DNA of 64,000 nucleotides from Nitrincola tapanii (GCF_008368715.1 NZ_SMRS01000005.1:124001-188000); one strand, 5' to 3'; shown: positions 27,439-37,367, counted from the first letter of the stretch. Numbers and translations are program-made. Notes: generated from the sequence alone by a model not told the origin.

Positions 27439-27775
27439 CATCATTTCCTTAAAATGCATTGTTATAAATAATTAATGATATTTTAAATTAAATTAATGAT
27501 TTTGCAAGTTTAAGCCTGGATTTTATTGGATTTAACTAATTGATTTTATTGGTATTTATCTATCGATTCTGGTTTTTTTACTGCTTGGTTTTAATGAAGT
27601 TAACTTGTTGTTTTATATAAATAAAATTTTCAATTGTTTTTAGACCTTTATCGAATAAAGCTAATTCAAAAATGATAAATTGATATATCTAAAATTGATT
27701 TTGAATGTTTATGGAGAAGGCTGTGAAGAAACGTTAGGATGCATCTGAAAACAGACGCTAGGTGAGGAGGCAGCT
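27439..27775. other. AT-rich intergenic region with direct repeats
   Basis: The longest gene-free stretch here (about 337 bp). By hand count 27481-27720 is about 22% GC, against roughly half in the flanking genes. It has paired direct repeats: AATTAATGAT at 27470-27479 and 27491-27500, and GATTTTATTGG at 27519-27529 and 27542-27552, each pair spaced about two helical turns. No convincing gene is inside; a 10-codon frame near 27705 has no ribosome site. A silencer/H-NS target, a promoter region or a relic origin or partition site are all possible. Confidence 0.6.
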
Positions 27776-28858
27776 GTGCGCACAGATCGCAGTATTAAAC
27801 GGCATTGGATGCTTGGGTTTTGGGTCATGTTTTGTTTGGTGATTTTGCCGGGTTGCCAGGACAAGGCTGCGGTTTTGGATGCCGGAGAAGTGGCTGAGCG
27901 CATCCAACAGCGGTATGAGCGTGATTTTCATCTTTTACCGATGAGCAAGCAGAGACACTATGCCCAGCGTCTTTACCGCTTGACCGGAAGTGAGGCTTAC
28001 CTCGAGGTCAATCAGCAGTATGCGGATCAGGTGCTCAGTCGTTTGCGTCAGGATTTGGATGCTTTGGCTGAAGATGCTGCGTTTCTAGATCAAGTGGTTA
28101 CTGCAGCGCTGGCGCGTTATCCTTTACGCAGTGAGCGTCAGCGCCAGCGTTATCATCTTTTGTCACAGCGTGAGGATCTAATTTTTGCCAGCCGTTTGCT
28201 GTTTCGTTTGACTCAAGTGCGTTATTACGGCTTAGAGGCCGAACTCACACCTCTGCAATGGCAAACCGCGCGGGCGTATCTGTCCAGTCGGCCTTTTCAG
28301 TCTTGGGTGACCCATCCCGACATGCTAGAGCGTTATACAGCGCAGACAGCGAACTGGGTCTGGTTCTTACATGAGCTGGAGTTCTTGGATTTACGCTCCG
28401 AGTATGTGCAGGCTTTTCAGGCTCACTTTCCATTGGAACGTGATCCCTATCTGAATCAGACGGCGCTGCGCAACAAACTCTATGGCTTGACCCATATCGT
28501 GATTGCTGCCAGTCGCTACTATCAGCAGGAGGTCAGTGCTGAGGAGTTTGCTTGGGTGCTGGAGGCATTCCGGGCATTGGATCAGCGGATTCTGCGTGAG
28601 GCCACCGAAGATATTTACACGGAAGTCGGTATTTCTTTACGTTTGATGGGGCAGCAGGATGAGCCGCTGTTAGCGAAGATTGAAGCCGCCTTGATTCAGG
28701 CGTTTGATTCAGAGGCTAATCTGATTCCTTCGCCTCAAGGCAGTCGCTCACTGGTGTCTGGGCAGCATCGTAATGTCTTAGCGATTTTGCTACTGAAGTG
28801 GCCTGAGGCGCTACACCCCGGGCCACGCTTAGCAACACTCAGTTCGCCCGAGCCTTAG
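27776..28858 (+). CDS. Uncharacterised lipoprotein, possibly DUF3541-like
   Basis: A 360-aa protein starting with GTG behind a strong GAGGAGG site. The signal peptide ends in lipobox VILPGC (about residue 27). The rest is mostly helical, rich in Arg, Gln and Leu, with no known catalytic motif. NKLYGLTHIVIAASRYYQQEVSAEEFAWVLEAF-type segment (about residues 228-265) reminds me of DUF3541, a family without known function; that link is weak. The gene follows the AT-rich gap and stands alone. Confidence 0.8.
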   Translation: MRTDRSIKRHWMLGFWVMFCLVILPGCQDKAAVLDAGEVAERIQQRYERDFHLLPMSKQRHYAQRLYRLTGSEAYLEVNQQYADQVLSRLRQDLDALAEDAAFLDQVVTAALARYPLRSERQRQRYHLLSQREDLIFASRLLFRLTQVRYYGLEAELTPLQWQTARAYLSSRPFQSWVTHPDMLERYTAQTANWVWFLHELEFLDLRSEYVQAFQAHFPLERDPYLNQTALRNKLYGLTHIVIAASRYYQQEVSAEEFAWVLEAFRALDQRILREATEDIYTEVGISLRLMGQQDEPLLAKIEAALIQAFDSEANLIPSPQGSRSLVSGQHRNVLAILLLKWPEALHPGPRLATLSSPEP

Positions 28859-28871
28859 GCTGTTCTGGCGC

Positions 28872-29072
28872 TTAGGAGTTTTGGCGTGCGTCTAGACGCA
28901 TCTTTAGAGCGGCTTCGACCGCATCCAGAGTTTTTTTCATATCAGCCACGCTGGAGTCGGAGTCATCTATCTCGGGTGAGAATTTGATCATATCGAGAAC
29001 TTCAACCATAAAGGTCTCTTCATTCATTTTGATCAGCTGCTCAGGTGTCCAGCGGTGAATACGACTGGGCAT
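28872..29072 (-). CDS. Small acidic hypothetical protein
   Basis: A 66-aa soluble protein with a clear AAGGAG site before its ATG. It is predicted helical with an acidic middle (EIDDSDSS) and a basic end, and has no motif I recognise. It is convergent with the lipoprotein gene 13 bp away and divergent from the tiny membrane-protein gene at 29341. Confidence 0.65.
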   Translation of the reverse strand: MPSRIHRWTPEQLIKMNEETFMVEVLDMIKFSPEIDDSDSSVADMKKTLDAVEAALKMRLDARQNS

Positions 29073-29100
29073 GGTGTGTCTCCTTATTTTTGAGGACTTA

Positions 29101-29120
29101 AATCACTAGCAATCACTAGC
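29101..29120. repeat. Tandem 10-bp repeat
   Basis: AATCACTAGC occurs twice without a spacer, just upstream of the 66-aa gene. An inverted repeat CTGAC/GTCAG follows at 29127-29140. Confidence 0.7.
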
Positions 29121-29190
29121 AAGAGCCTGACATACGTCAGTTTTGCTTGCTTCGTCTATAGTGTAGATGCAGTTTTCAGGAATTGACCAA

Positions 29191-29221
29191 TCTAATCTCG
29201 ACTTAGTTGACTGAGATTAGA
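29191..29221. repeat. Long inverted repeat in the gap between two tiny genes
   Basis: TCTAATCTC (29191-29199) and GAGATTAGA (29213-29221) are perfect 9-bp arms around 13 bases. It is midway in the 268-bp gap 29073-29340, upstream of the 43-aa gene, so an operator or a leader hairpin is likely. Nothing else in this gap is recognisable. Confidence 0.55.
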
Positions 29222-29340
29222 CACAGATCAGCCTGAGCATCGGCTCTGTTCTTCTCGGCAAAAATCTTGAGCTGCATCAATATTCAGCTGGCATGAACAG
29301 GGTAATCTGACCGCGAATTCAAATTTTTGAGGGTAGGGTC

Positions 29341-29472
29341 ATGTTTGGTATCGATGTACACAGTCTGGAAGTTTTGGTGCCGAGTCTGGTGGGCGTGATT
29401 GGCATCAGTGCTGTGATGGTTTGGGCCTTTATCAAAGTCCGTCATCTGATGAATGAAGATGAAAAGAAGTGA
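29341..29472 (+). CDS. Tiny single-helix membrane protein
   Basis: A 43-codon gene that automatic gene calling would easily miss. ATG is preceded by GAGGG at a good distance. The product has a short polar start, one hydrophobic helix (about residues 11-32: LVPSLVGVIGISAVMVWAF), a basic residue cluster after it (KVRH) and an acidic/basic tail ending EDEKK, all normal for a small inner-membrane protein. Family unknown to me. Two hairpins follow, separating it from valS. Confidence 0.6.
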   Translation: MFGIDVHSLEVLVPSLVGVIGISAVMVWAFIKVRHLMNEDEKK

Positions 29473-29487
29473 TGTCGCAGGGTAGAA

Positions 29488-29547
29488 GGAGCGGATCCTG
29501 AGATGACAAGATCCGCTCCGAAGCCTTAGCGCTCTGTGAGCGCTAAG
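29488..29547. terminator. Two hairpins between the tiny membrane gene and valS
   Basis: GGAGCGGATC/GATCCGCTCC (29488-29519) and CTTAGCGCT/AGCGCTAAG (29525-29547) are both perfect stems. Neither has a long T run. A third copy of AGCGCTTAG follows at about 29555, which could compete with the second stem. They likely end or stabilise the convergent transcripts. Confidence 0.6.
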
Positions 29548-29559
29548 ATAAAGAAGCGC

Positions 29560-32397
29560 TTAGATGCGCGCGATTTCAGCTTGTTGTTCACTCAAACGTG
29601 TATAAGCCGATTGCATTTCAGCCAGTTTTTCACGTTCTTTTGCAACCACTTCGGCAGGTGCTTTGCTGACAAAGCCTGCATTCGAGAGTTTGCCATCTAG
29701 GCGCGCAATTTCCTTATTCAGCTTGTCCAGTTCTTTGGCCAGACGTGCCAGTTCGGCTTCCTTGTCAATCAATCCTGCCATAGGCACTAGGATTTCCATG
29801 TTGCCCAGTAGACCAGTGGCGGCCATCGGTGCGTCAGCACCTGTGGCGAGAACTTGAATCTCTTCCAGTTTTGCCAGCTTGAGCAGCAGGGTGCGGGTTG
29901 TTTCTAAACGGCGTAGATCTTCCTGATCGGCATTGCGCAGTAAGATACGAATCGTTTTGCCTGGGCCGATATTCATTTCGCCGCGAATATTACGGATCGC
30001 CAGCATCACTCCTTTGAGCCATTCGATATCAGCATTGGCCGCAGGATCAATCAAGGATTCATCTGCTAAAGGATAGGCTTGCAGCATAATCGTATCACCC
30101 TGCTGTCCGGCCAGTGGCGCCACGCGTTGCCAGATCTCTTCGGTGATGTAAGGCATCAGCGGATGGGCAAGACGCAGAATGGTTTCCAGTACCTGTACCA
30201 GAGTGCGACGCGTACCGCGCAAACGTTCAGCGGGTGCGTTTTCATCCCAGAGTACAGGTTTCGACAGCTCCAGATACCAATCACAGTACTCGTTCCAGAC
30301 AAACTCATAGAGTGCATTCGCTAAGAGATCGAAGCGATAGTCGGCAAAATGCTTGGCGATCTGTTGCTCTGTTTCCTGTAAGCGCGACAAAATCCAGCGA
30401 TCAGGCAGCGTCAGCTCGACGGCTTCACCCTGGATACCGCAATCCTGATTTTCGGTATTCATCAAGACGTAACGTGCGGCATTCCAGAGTTTGTTGCAGA
30501 AGTTACGATAACCTTCCATGCGGTTCATATCGAATTTGATATCACGACCTGTAGAGGCGAGTGACAGGAAGGTGAAGCGCAAGGCATCGGTGCCGTAAGC
30601 TGAAATGCCCTCTGGGAAGTGTCGACGAGTTTGCTCTTCGATCTTTTTCGCTAATTGTGGCTGCATCATATTGCCGGTGCGTTTAGCCACGAGGGTTTCC
30701 AGCTCGATGCCATCGATCAGATCCAGTGGATCAAGAACATTGCCTTTAGATTTAGACATTTTTTGACCATCCTGATCACGAACCAAGCCATGAACATAAA
30801 CAGTCTTAAACGGCACCTCACCGGTGAATTTAAGGGTGAACATGATCATGCGTGCCACCCAGAAGAAAATGATGTCAAAACCGGTGACCAAGACACTGCT
30901 TGGGTGGAAGGTTTTTAATTCAGGGGTCTGCTCCGGCCAACCCAGGGTGCCAAAGGTCCAGAGGGCAGAGGAAAACCAGGTGTCCAGAACATCGTTGTCT
31001 TGAGTCAGTGCGAGGTCGTGGCTGAGCTGGTATTTGCTGCGAGCTTCCGCTTCGGTACGCGCGACATAGACATTACCGCAATCGTCATACCAGGCCGGAA
31101 TGCGATGGCCCCACCAGAGTTGACGAGAGATACACCAATCCTGCAGATCGCGCATCCAAGCAAAGTACATGTTTTCGTACTGCTTAGGCACAAACTGAAT
31201 ATCGCCTTGCTCAACTGCGGCAATGGCCGGTTTGGCCAGATCAGCCACGGCCACAAACCATTGATCGGTGAGTAGGGGTTCGATGACAGTACCGGAGCGA
31301 TCCCCGTAAGGAACCTTAAGAGCGTGGTCATCGATTTTTTCGAGAAGACCCGCGGCCTCAAACTCGCTGATGATTAATTTACGTGCTTCAAAACGATCTA
31401 GGCTGTGGTACTGCTCAGGTAGGCGATCATCCAGATCTCCATTGGCAGTACCATCGCTGTTAAAGACCTCCGCCCGGCTCAAAACGGCACCATTATGGTC
31501 GAGGATGTTAAACATCGGGAGCTGATGGCGTTTGCCGACTTCATAGTCATTGAAGTCATGAGCGGGAGTGATCTTAACGCAGCCTGTACCGAATTCTGCG
31601 TCGACATAATCATCGGCGATAATGGGTATGCGACGGCCCACCAGGGGCAGGTCGATATATTGACCGACTAGATTTTGATAACGCTTGTCCTTTGGATTCA
31701 CCGCCACCGCGCTGTCACCGAGCATGGTTTCTGGACGTGTTGTAGCGACTACGATGTAGTGCTTGCCTTCGGCGGTGAGCGCTCCATTCGCAAGTGGGTA
31801 GCGGAAGTGCCAGAGGTGTCCGCTCTGATCTTTGTTTTCGACTTCAAGATCGGAAATGGCGGTATGCAGTTTGCAGTCCCAGTTGACCAAGCGTTTACCA
31901 CGGTAGATGAGTTTATCGTCATAGAGACGAACAAATACTTCCTGTACCGCCTTGTAGAAACCTTCGTCCATGGTAAAACGCTCACGGCTCCAATCGAGGG
32001 ACGCGCCCATGCGGCGTAATTGACGCGTAATGGTACCGCCGGATTCTTCTTTCCACTCCCAAATACGTTCAATAAACGCATCCCGGCCTAGATCGTGACG
32101 TGATTTACCTTCTTCTGCCGCCAGTTTGCGCTCGACCAGCATCTGGGTTGCAATACCGGCATGGTCGGTACCGGCCTGCCACAGAGTGTTTTTGCCGAGC
32201 ATACGCTGATGGCGAATCAGGCTGTCCATGATCGAATCTTGGAAGGCATGGCCCATGTGCAGACTGCCGGTGACATTCGGCGGTGGAATCATGATGCTGT
32301 AGGCATCACCCTGACCAGACGGAGCAAAGTAATTCTTTTGCTCCCACTTTTCGTACCAGGCGCGTTCGATTTCGTGTGGCTGATAGGTCTTATCCAT
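29560..32397 (-). CDS. valS: Valyl-tRNA synthetase
   Basis: Class I aminoacyl-tRNA synthetase charging tRNA-Val, 945 aa, the usual bacterial length. [14 protein letters not shown] carries the HIGH motif near residue 40-50, and [11 protein letters not shown] is the KMSKS motif. The editing (CP1) domain lies between them, the anticodon-binding domain follows, and a C-terminal coiled coil (about 880-940) ends the protein. It is the first of a leftward valS, following holC-pepA in the gamma-typical order pepA-holC-valS. Confidence 0.98.
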   Translation of the reverse strand: MDKTYQPHEIERAWYEKWEQKNYFAPSGQGDAYSIMIPPPNVTGSLHMGHAFQDSIMDSLIRHQRMLGKNTLWQAGTDHAGIATQMLVERKLAAEEGKSRHDLGRDAFIERIWEWKEESGGTITRQLRRMGASLDWSRERFTMDEGFYKAVQEVFVRLYDDKLIYRGKRLVNWDCKLHTAISDLEVENKDQSGHLWHFRYPLANGALTAEGKHYIVVATTRPETMLGDSAVAVNPKDKRYQNLVGQYIDLPLVGRRIPIIADDYVDAEFGTGCVKITPAHDFNDYEVGKRHQLPMFNILDHNGAVLSRAEVFNSDGTANGDLDDRLPEQYHSLDRFEARKLIISEFEAAGLLEKIDDHALKVPYGDRSGTVIEPLLTDQWFVAVADLAKPAIAAVEQGDIQFVPKQYENMYFAWMRDLQDWCISRQLWWGHRIPAWYDDCGNVYVARTEAEARSKYQLSHDLALTQDNDVLDTWFSSALWTFGTLGWPEQTPELKTFHPSSVLVTGFDIIFFWVARMIMFTLKFTGEVPFKTVYVHGLVRDQDGQKMSKSKGNVLDPLDLIDGIELETLVAKRTGNMMQPQLAKKIEEQTRRHFPEGISAYGTDALRFTFLSLASTGRDIKFDMNRMEGYRNFCNKLWNAARYVLMNTENQDCGIQGEAVELTLPDRWILSRLQETEQQIAKHFADYRFDLLANALYEFVWNEYCDWYLELSKPVLWDENAPAERLRGTRRTLVQVLETILRLAHPLMPYITEEIWQRVAPLAGQQGDTIMLQAYPLADESLIDPAANADIEWLKGVMLAIRNIRGEMNIGPGKTIRILLRNADQEDLRRLETTRTLLLKLAKLEEIQVLATGADAPMAATGLLGNMEILVPMAGLIDKEAELARLAKELDKLNKEIARLDGKLSNAGFVSKAPAEVVAKEREKLAEMQSAYTRLSEQQAEIARI

Positions 32398-32525
32398 GCT
32401 TCTCTCGATAAATGATCTGGGCGATAAAGGACAGGTCGCAGTCGTGGCTGCAGGCTGATTCGAAAACCTTGCATTATAGCGATTGCCGGCGCTGGGGTGT
32501 AGATTAGCGGTTGGCTCTTTTGCGA

Positions 32526-32975
32526 TTACGCCTGGGGGAGTGAGCGCATGTCATGGCGCTCGAGAGAGAAACCGGCTTGACGGCATAATTGATAATTTTG
32601 ACGTGACACCTCTAAGGCTAGTGCCTCTTGTCGCACTACTTCTGCAAGGCGGGGGAGTTGGAAGGCAAAGTCGGGCAGGTCATCGGCGGCATTGATTAAC
32701 AGATCAATCGATTCCAGTTGTGAGTTGCTGAGGCGTGGATCATGGCTGATGAGAATGGGGGCTTGAGCCGACTCCTGCATTAGGCAATGCGGCAAAAAAC
32801 TCTCGGCACGCCAAGACCATAGCCAACGATCATAAAATTCTGCCTGACTCTCGTTGCGCGTGTACAAAAGGACCTGTAAACCTTGATTGAAGGCTTTCTC
32901 GCACAGACGCGCGATGAAGACAGAGCGACTGTCTTCATCGGCATCGGCCAGTAGATAGAAATCAGCGCGGGCCAT
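32526..32975 (-). CDS. holC: DNA polymerase III chi subunit
   Basis: Clamp-loader accessory protein that links the replisome to single-strand binding protein. The 149-aa protein begins [27 protein letters not shown], close to HolC from other gammaproteobacteria, and has the usual length. Its position between pepA and valS is the conserved arrangement. No odd feature. Confidence 0.93.
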   Translation of the reverse strand: MARADFYLLADADEDSRSVFIARLCEKAFNQGLQVLLYTRNESQAEFYDRWLWSWRAESFLPHCLMQESAQAPILISHDPRLSNSQLESIDLLINAADDLPDFAFQLPRLAEVVRQEALALEVSRQNYQLCRQAGFSLERHDMRSLPQA

Positions 32976-33016
32976 AGTGGGGGTGTGGCGCTCCTGAATA
33001 GCCGGTGATTTCGGGT

Positions 33017-34561
33017 TTAGTGGTAGTGATGGTGGTGAGGTGCACCTTCTTCCTCTTCAGCGGCATCCGTCGCTTCTTCAGCAAGATCGATCAGGTACTG
33101 GCAGAGTAAAGGTACGCAGCGGCCGGTTGCACCCTTGTCTTTGCCATTACTGTTCCAAGCCACCCCGGCGATATCTAGGTGAGCCCAGCGGAATTTTTTG
33201 GCAAAGCGTGAAAGGAAGCAAGCGGCGGTGATGGTGCCCGCTGAACGTCCACCGATATTGGCCATATCAGCAAAGTTAGAATCCAGAAGCTCTTGGTATT
33301 CATCCCAAAGTGGTAGGGGCCAGGCGCGGTCAGAGGCATAGTCACCGGCTTGCATCAAGGCATCGGCAAGCTCTTGGTCATTGGAAAGCAGGCCGCTGGC
33401 ATGATGCCCTAAAGCGATGATGCAGGCGCCGGTCAGGGTGGCGACATCGATCACGCTGGCCGGATTAAAGCGTTCAGCATAGGTCAGGGCATCACACAGA
33501 ACCAGGCGTCCTTCGGCATCGGTATTGAGAATTTCGACTGTCTGGCCGGAGAGAGTCGTGACTACATCACCGGGTTTTGTTGCCTGGCTGCCTGGCATGT
33601 TTTCGGCGGCTGCGACCAGCGCGACAAGATTGATGGGAAGGTGCATTTCAGCGGCGGCTTCAATCGCACCCAGTACGCTGGCGGCACCACACATGTCGAA
33701 CTTCATCTCATCCATGCCTGCGCCAGGCTTTAAGCTGATGCCGCCGGTGTCAAAGGTAATCCCTTTACCAACCAAGACATGCGGTGCACTGTCATCATCG
33801 CCGCCGTTATATTCGATGACGATCAGTTTTGAAGGCTGCGCACTGCCACGACCTACGGATAAGAGGCTGTGCATGCCAAGCTTTTCCATCTTGTCTTCGT
33901 TTAAAACCTTGACCTTAAGGCTGTCAAACTCTTCAGCCAAAGCTTTGGCGCGATCCGCTAAATAGCTCGGAGTGCAGATATTACCTGGCAGGTTGCCCAG
34001 TTCGCGGGCGCTGCTGACACCGTTGGCAATCGCGACTCCATCGAGCAGTGCGCTTTCACCGAGTTCAGCGTCTTCCATGGGGAGGTGAATCGCAAATTGC
34101 TCCAGGGTGATGGGGTCTGCTTTTTTACTTTTTGTTGTGTCATATTGATAGAAGTCAGCAGATGTCCACTCCACTAATAGGCGCGTCTGGCGATAGAGAT
34201 CAGGCAGCTCGCTGGCGCGTCCATCCAAGGCGACGACGACACGACTCAGATTGAGTTTGCTCAGGGTGGCATTAATGCCTTTAATCAGTTTGCGATAGTG
34301 GCGATCTTTGCGCTCATCTTCTTTGCCTAAGCCTGCCACCAGAAGACGTTTGGCTTGAATGCCTGGCAGTTTGTGTAGCAGCAGTAGCTCGCCTGCTTTA
34401 CCGCTGAGATCCTGACTCTGGATCAGGTCGGTCAAGGCACCCGAGGTGGCCTGATCAATGCGTGCGGCGCTAGGCGTGAGTTGTCCGTCGGCCTCAAGAC
34501 CCACAACGAGACAGTCGGTTTCCAGAGTTTCCGGGTTGTCGCTGAGAATTTCAAAAAACAT
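33017..34561 (-). CDS. pepA: Leucyl (cytosol) aminopeptidase
   Basis: M17 two-metal aminopeptidase; in E. coli it is also a DNA-binding regulator (of carAB and plasmid resolution). The 514-aa protein has VGKGITFDTGGISLKPG and the signature NTDAEGRLVL with metal and catalytic residues. Start MFFEILSDN at 34561 with GGAG is chosen over the longer frame (34585). The C-terminus has an acidic stretch followed by APHHHHYH, a His cluster beyond the catalytic domain that I have not seen in standard PepA. It is divergent from lptF, as in E. coli. Confidence 0.96.
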   Translation of the reverse strand: MFFEILSDNPETLETDCLVVGLEADGQLTPSAARIDQATSGALTDLIQSQDLSGKAGELLLLHKLPGIQAKRLLVAGLGKEDERKDRHYRKLIKGINATLSKLNLSRVVVALDGRASELPDLYRQTRLLVEWTSADFYQYDTTKSKKADPITLEQFAIHLPMEDAELGESALLDGVAIANGVSSARELGNLPGNICTPSYLADRAKALAEEFDSLKVKVLNEDKMEKLGMHSLLSVGRGSAQPSKLIVIEYNGGDDDSAPHVLVGKGITFDTGGISLKPGAGMDEMKFDMCGAASVLGAIEAAAEMHLPINLVALVAAAENMPGSQATKPGDVVTTLSGQTVEILNTDAEGRLVLCDALTYAERFNPASVIDVATLTGACIIALGHHASGLLSNDQELADALMQAGDYASDRAWPLPLWDEYQELLDSNFADMANIGGRSAGTITAACFLSRFAKKFRWAHLDIAGVAWNSNGKDKGATGRCVPLLCQYLIDLAEEATDAAEEEEGAPHHHHYH

Positions 34562-34657
34562 GTAGGCTCCAAACAAGACATTCAAAGACGATTAAAGGAT
34601 AATGCACTATAAACCATTTGCCCCGATTGAAACCACGTCGACGACCAGGATTCTGTC

Positions 34658-35767
34658 TTGATCATATTCCGCTATCTCTCCCGCGAAGTCTTGCAAAGCA
34701 CTCTGGCGGTTACGGCTGTCTTGATGCTTATCATTACCAGTGCGCGCCTGATTAAATATCTCGCGGATGCCGCTGCAGGTAAGCTTGAGGCGGGCGCGGT
34801 GTTTCTGGTGTTGTTATACCGTATGCCCGGTTTTTTGGAGTTGTTGCTCCCGCTCGGCTTATTTTTAGGCATTTTGTTGGCCTATGGGCGCTTGTATCTC
34901 GACAGTGAAATGGTGGTGTTAAGTGCAACAGGTGTCAGTCAAAAGCGTTTACTCCTCTACACTCTAGGTCCGGCCAGTGTCGTCGCAGTCTGTGTGGCCG
35001 TTTTATCTTTATATCTCTCGCCCTATGGTTTGAGCCAGGCAGAGCGTGTCTTTGCGCAGCAGGAGTCGCGAAGTGAGTTGGATCTGTTAACACCAGGGCG
35101 TTTTCAGTCACAATCCTCGGGCCAGGTAACCTATGCTGAAGCGCTGGTTGATGATCGCTTGAAACAGGTATTTATCAGTCAGTTGGATAATCAAGGGCGG
35201 CCTATTTTGTTGATTGCGGAATCGGCGGAACGTCGCTTGTTGCCTGAGCAGAATCAGCGTTTTCTTGTCTTGCATCAGGGTTACCGTTTTGATGGACGCC
35301 CTGGCGATCTGAACTTCACGCGCATCGCCTATCAGGAATATGGCGTGCAGTTGCCTGAGCCTGAATTAAGCGCCGAGATTCGTGCTCTGGATGCACAATC
35401 GAGTGCCGCGCTGTGGCAAGCGACGGGTGCGCGTGAGCGTGCGGCCTTGCATTGGCGTTTTTCTTTACCGGTGTTAGCCCTAGTGGTCGCACTCTTAGCG
35501 GTGCCTTTAAGCCATACCAATCCCCGGCAGGGGCGTTTTGCGCGTTTGATCCCTGCAATTCTGGCGTACCTTTTATACGTAGGCTTGTTGACGAGTGTGC
35601 GTTCTGAGCTGGAGAAGGGGGCGCATCCAGCTGTACTTTGGGCCATCCATCTGGCCTTTTTGCTGATTGCGGCGAATCTTATCTGGTTGAGCCGTTTCTG
35701 GTCGAAGCTTGTGTCTAGGGGTGTCGCACGCCTAATGACCTGGTTGCCGAAAAAGAGGGCGGTATGA
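34658..35767 (+). CDS. lptF: LPS export ABC transporter permease LptF
   Basis: Inner-membrane permease of the LptB2FG complex that extracts lipopolysaccharide and drives it toward the outer membrane. At 369 aa it has three N-terminal and three C-terminal membrane segments around a periplasmic beta-jellyroll (about 130-265). It begins IIFRYLSREVLQS as in LptF of E. coli, but the start codon is TTG, with AGGA seven bases before it. It overlaps lptG by an ATGA-type junction. Confidence 0.95.
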   Translation: MIIFRYLSREVLQSTLAVTAVLMLIITSARLIKYLADAAAGKLEAGAVFLVLLYRMPGFLELLLPLGLFLGILLAYGRLYLDSEMVVLSATGVSQKRLLLYTLGPASVVAVCVAVLSLYLSPYGLSQAERVFAQQESRSELDLLTPGRFQSQSSGQVTYAEALVDDRLKQVFISQLDNQGRPILLIAESAERRLLPEQNQRFLVLHQGYRFDGRPGDLNFTRIAYQEYGVQLPEPELSAEIRALDAQSSAALWQATGARERAALHWRFSLPVLALVVALLAVPLSHTNPRQGRFARLIPAILAYLLYVGLLTSVRSELEKGAHPAVLWAIHLAFLLIAANLIWLSRFWSKLVSRGVARLMTWLPKKRAV

Positions 35768-36828
35768 TGTTGCGTCTTGATCTCTACATTATGCGGCATG
35801 TGCTCTTGGCCATCCTGTTGGTGTTACTGGTGATCCTGGGTTTGGATCTGCTGATGGCTTTTCTCGATCAGTTGAGCAATCTCAATGAGCATTACACTCT
35901 TGGTGGTGCGTTGCATTATGTGCTTTGGACGCTGCCACGACGCTTATACGAATTTATCCCCTTGAGTGCGCTTGTCGGGGCTATGATTGGTCTTGGGATG
36001 CTAGCCAGCCATAGCGAGTTAACGGTGATGCGTGCCAGTGGATTCTCAACCGCACGTATTGCCTGGGCGGTGTTTCAACCGGTGCTGATTTTGGCCGCTT
36101 TGGCGATGTTACTGGGGCAGTTTATTGCACCTGTGACAGAGCAGCGTGCGCAGAGTGTGCGTGCGATTGCGATGGCCGGTGGCGGTGCGCTCTTCTCACG
36201 CAGCGGTGTTTGGCACAAAGAAGGATCAACCTACATCCACATTAATGCGGTGGAGTCCGGCGAGAAAATTCATGGTGTTACGCGTTACGAGTTTTCACCT
36301 CAGATGGTGTTGCAACGTAGCAGTTATGCCCGCCAGGGTGAGTATCGAGAGGGAGCTTGGCACCTGAGCGGTGTTCAGGAGACACGTCTTTATGCACAAA
36401 ATACCGAAACACAAGAGTTGAGTGCTGAAGTCTGGCCAAGCGGCTTGACCCCTGAGCTCTTGTCTGTTGTGGTGGTTGAGCCCACAGATCTGTCGATTTC
36501 AGGGCTTTGGTCTTATTCAGCCTATTTGCAACAGCAGGGCGTAAATGCGGATGTTTATCTCTTAGCTTTCTGGGCGAAGTTGTTGCAACCTCTCTCGATG
36601 TTGGCGCTGGTTCTAGTCGGTATTTCGTTTATCTTTGGCCCTTTGCGCAGTGTCTCTATTGGGCAGCGTGTCATCACCGGTGTGGTGTTGGGGTTAATAT
36701 TCAAATTCGCCCAGGATCTGTTAGGGCCGGCCAGCAGTGTCTTTGGCTTCCCACCCTTTTTAGCGATTCTTCTGCCGATTATGCTCTGTGTACTCGGTGG
36801 TGGTTGGTTATTACGTAAGGCCGGTTGA
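35764..36828 (+). CDS. lptG: LPS export ABC transporter permease LptG
   Basis: Partner of LptF in the LptB2FGC lipopolysaccharide exporter, 354 aa with the same 3+3 membrane layout and central periplasmic domain. RLDLYIMRHVL near the start and the C-terminal GPLRSVSIGQRVITGVVLGLIFKFAQDL are LptG-typical. Two ATG codons (35764 and 35767) overlap the lptF stop, so the two are translationally coupled and made in equal amounts. It is convergent with the RDD gene. Confidence 0.95.
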   Translation: MMLRLDLYIMRHVLLAILLVLLVILGLDLLMAFLDQLSNLNEHYTLGGALHYVLWTLPRRLYEFIPLSALVGAMIGLGMLASHSELTVMRASGFSTARIAWAVFQPVLILAALAMLLGQFIAPVTEQRAQSVRAIAMAGGGALFSRSGVWHKEGSTYIHINAVESGEKIHGVTRYEFSPQMVLQRSSYARQGEYREGAWHLSGVQETRLYAQNTETQELSAEVWPSGLTPELLSVVVVEPTDLSISGLWSYSAYLQQQGVNADVYLLAFWAKLLQPLSMLALVLVGISFIFGPLRSVSIGQRVITGVVLGLIFKFAQDLLGPASSVFGFPPFLAILLPIMLCVLGGGWLLRKAG

Positions 36829-36846
36829 GAGATGCCGTCTTGACCC

Positions 36847-37305
36847 CTATTTTTTATAAGGCGGCAACAGTACAACGCAGGTGTCTGACCACTTGTCATG
36901 CCAGGTCATGCGTTCATCACTAAAGAACATCCAGAGATAACCCAGACCGAACAGCGCGATAGACGGGATGGCGAGCATGAAGCGCAATAAAGACTGCGTC
37001 CAGTTCAGGCGATAACCATCTAGAGTTTGGACACGAATACGCCAGGCTTGCATGCCTAGCGTTTGGCCGTTACGTGTCCAGAAGAAGGCAAAAAACAGAA
37101 AGGTGACACAGAAAAGTAAGCTGTTGAACCAGGGGCCTTCCACCGCTTCTCCAGAATTCAGTCCTACCGCTACAAACCCTAGGATCATCCAGATCGCGAG
37201 CAGAATCATAAAGTCGTACAGCATCGCCATGAGGCGGCGGAAAAGTGGCGCGGTGCCGAGAATTTCGGGATTGTTGCGAAAAGGGCGTCTTGGGTAGGCT
37301 GACAT
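36847..37305 (-). CDS. RDD-family membrane protein
   Basis: A 152-aa protein with three hydrophobic segments. The RDD signature is present with an Arg (RRLMAMLYDFMILLAIWM; the first Asp is D in LYDF) and later a GYLWMFFSDERMTWHDKWSDTCVV stretch. WTRNGQTLGMQAWRIRV is the usual central motif. Function of the family is unclear; some members work as ion antiporters. It is separated from the sel1 gene by a terminator-like hairpin. Confidence 0.9.
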   Translation of the reverse strand: MSAYPRRPFRNNPEILGTAPLFRRLMAMLYDFMILLAIWMILGFVAVGLNSGEAVEGPWFNSLLFCVTFLFFAFFWTRNGQTLGMQAWRIRVQTLDGYRLNWTQSLLRFMLAIPSIALFGLGYLWMFFSDERMTWHDKWSDTCVVLLPPYKK

Positions 37306-37327
37306 GCGAAGGTCCTAAAACAAGGAA

Positions 37328-37357
37328 TCAGGATGGCAACTGAAGCGGCCATCCTGA
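37328..37357 (-). terminator. Terminator-like hairpin after the Sel1 gene
   Basis: TCAGGATGG and CCATCCTGA are perfect 9-bp arms with a 12-base loop. On the minus strand TTCCTTGTTTTAGG follows, a loose T-rich tract. Confidence 0.55.
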
Positions 37358-37367
37358 GAGGAGAGGA

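Noticed and set aside
27705-27737. Ten-codon leader frame before the lipoprotein gene
   Set aside because: No ribosome site and no codon pattern of an attenuator; probably chance in AT-rich DNA.
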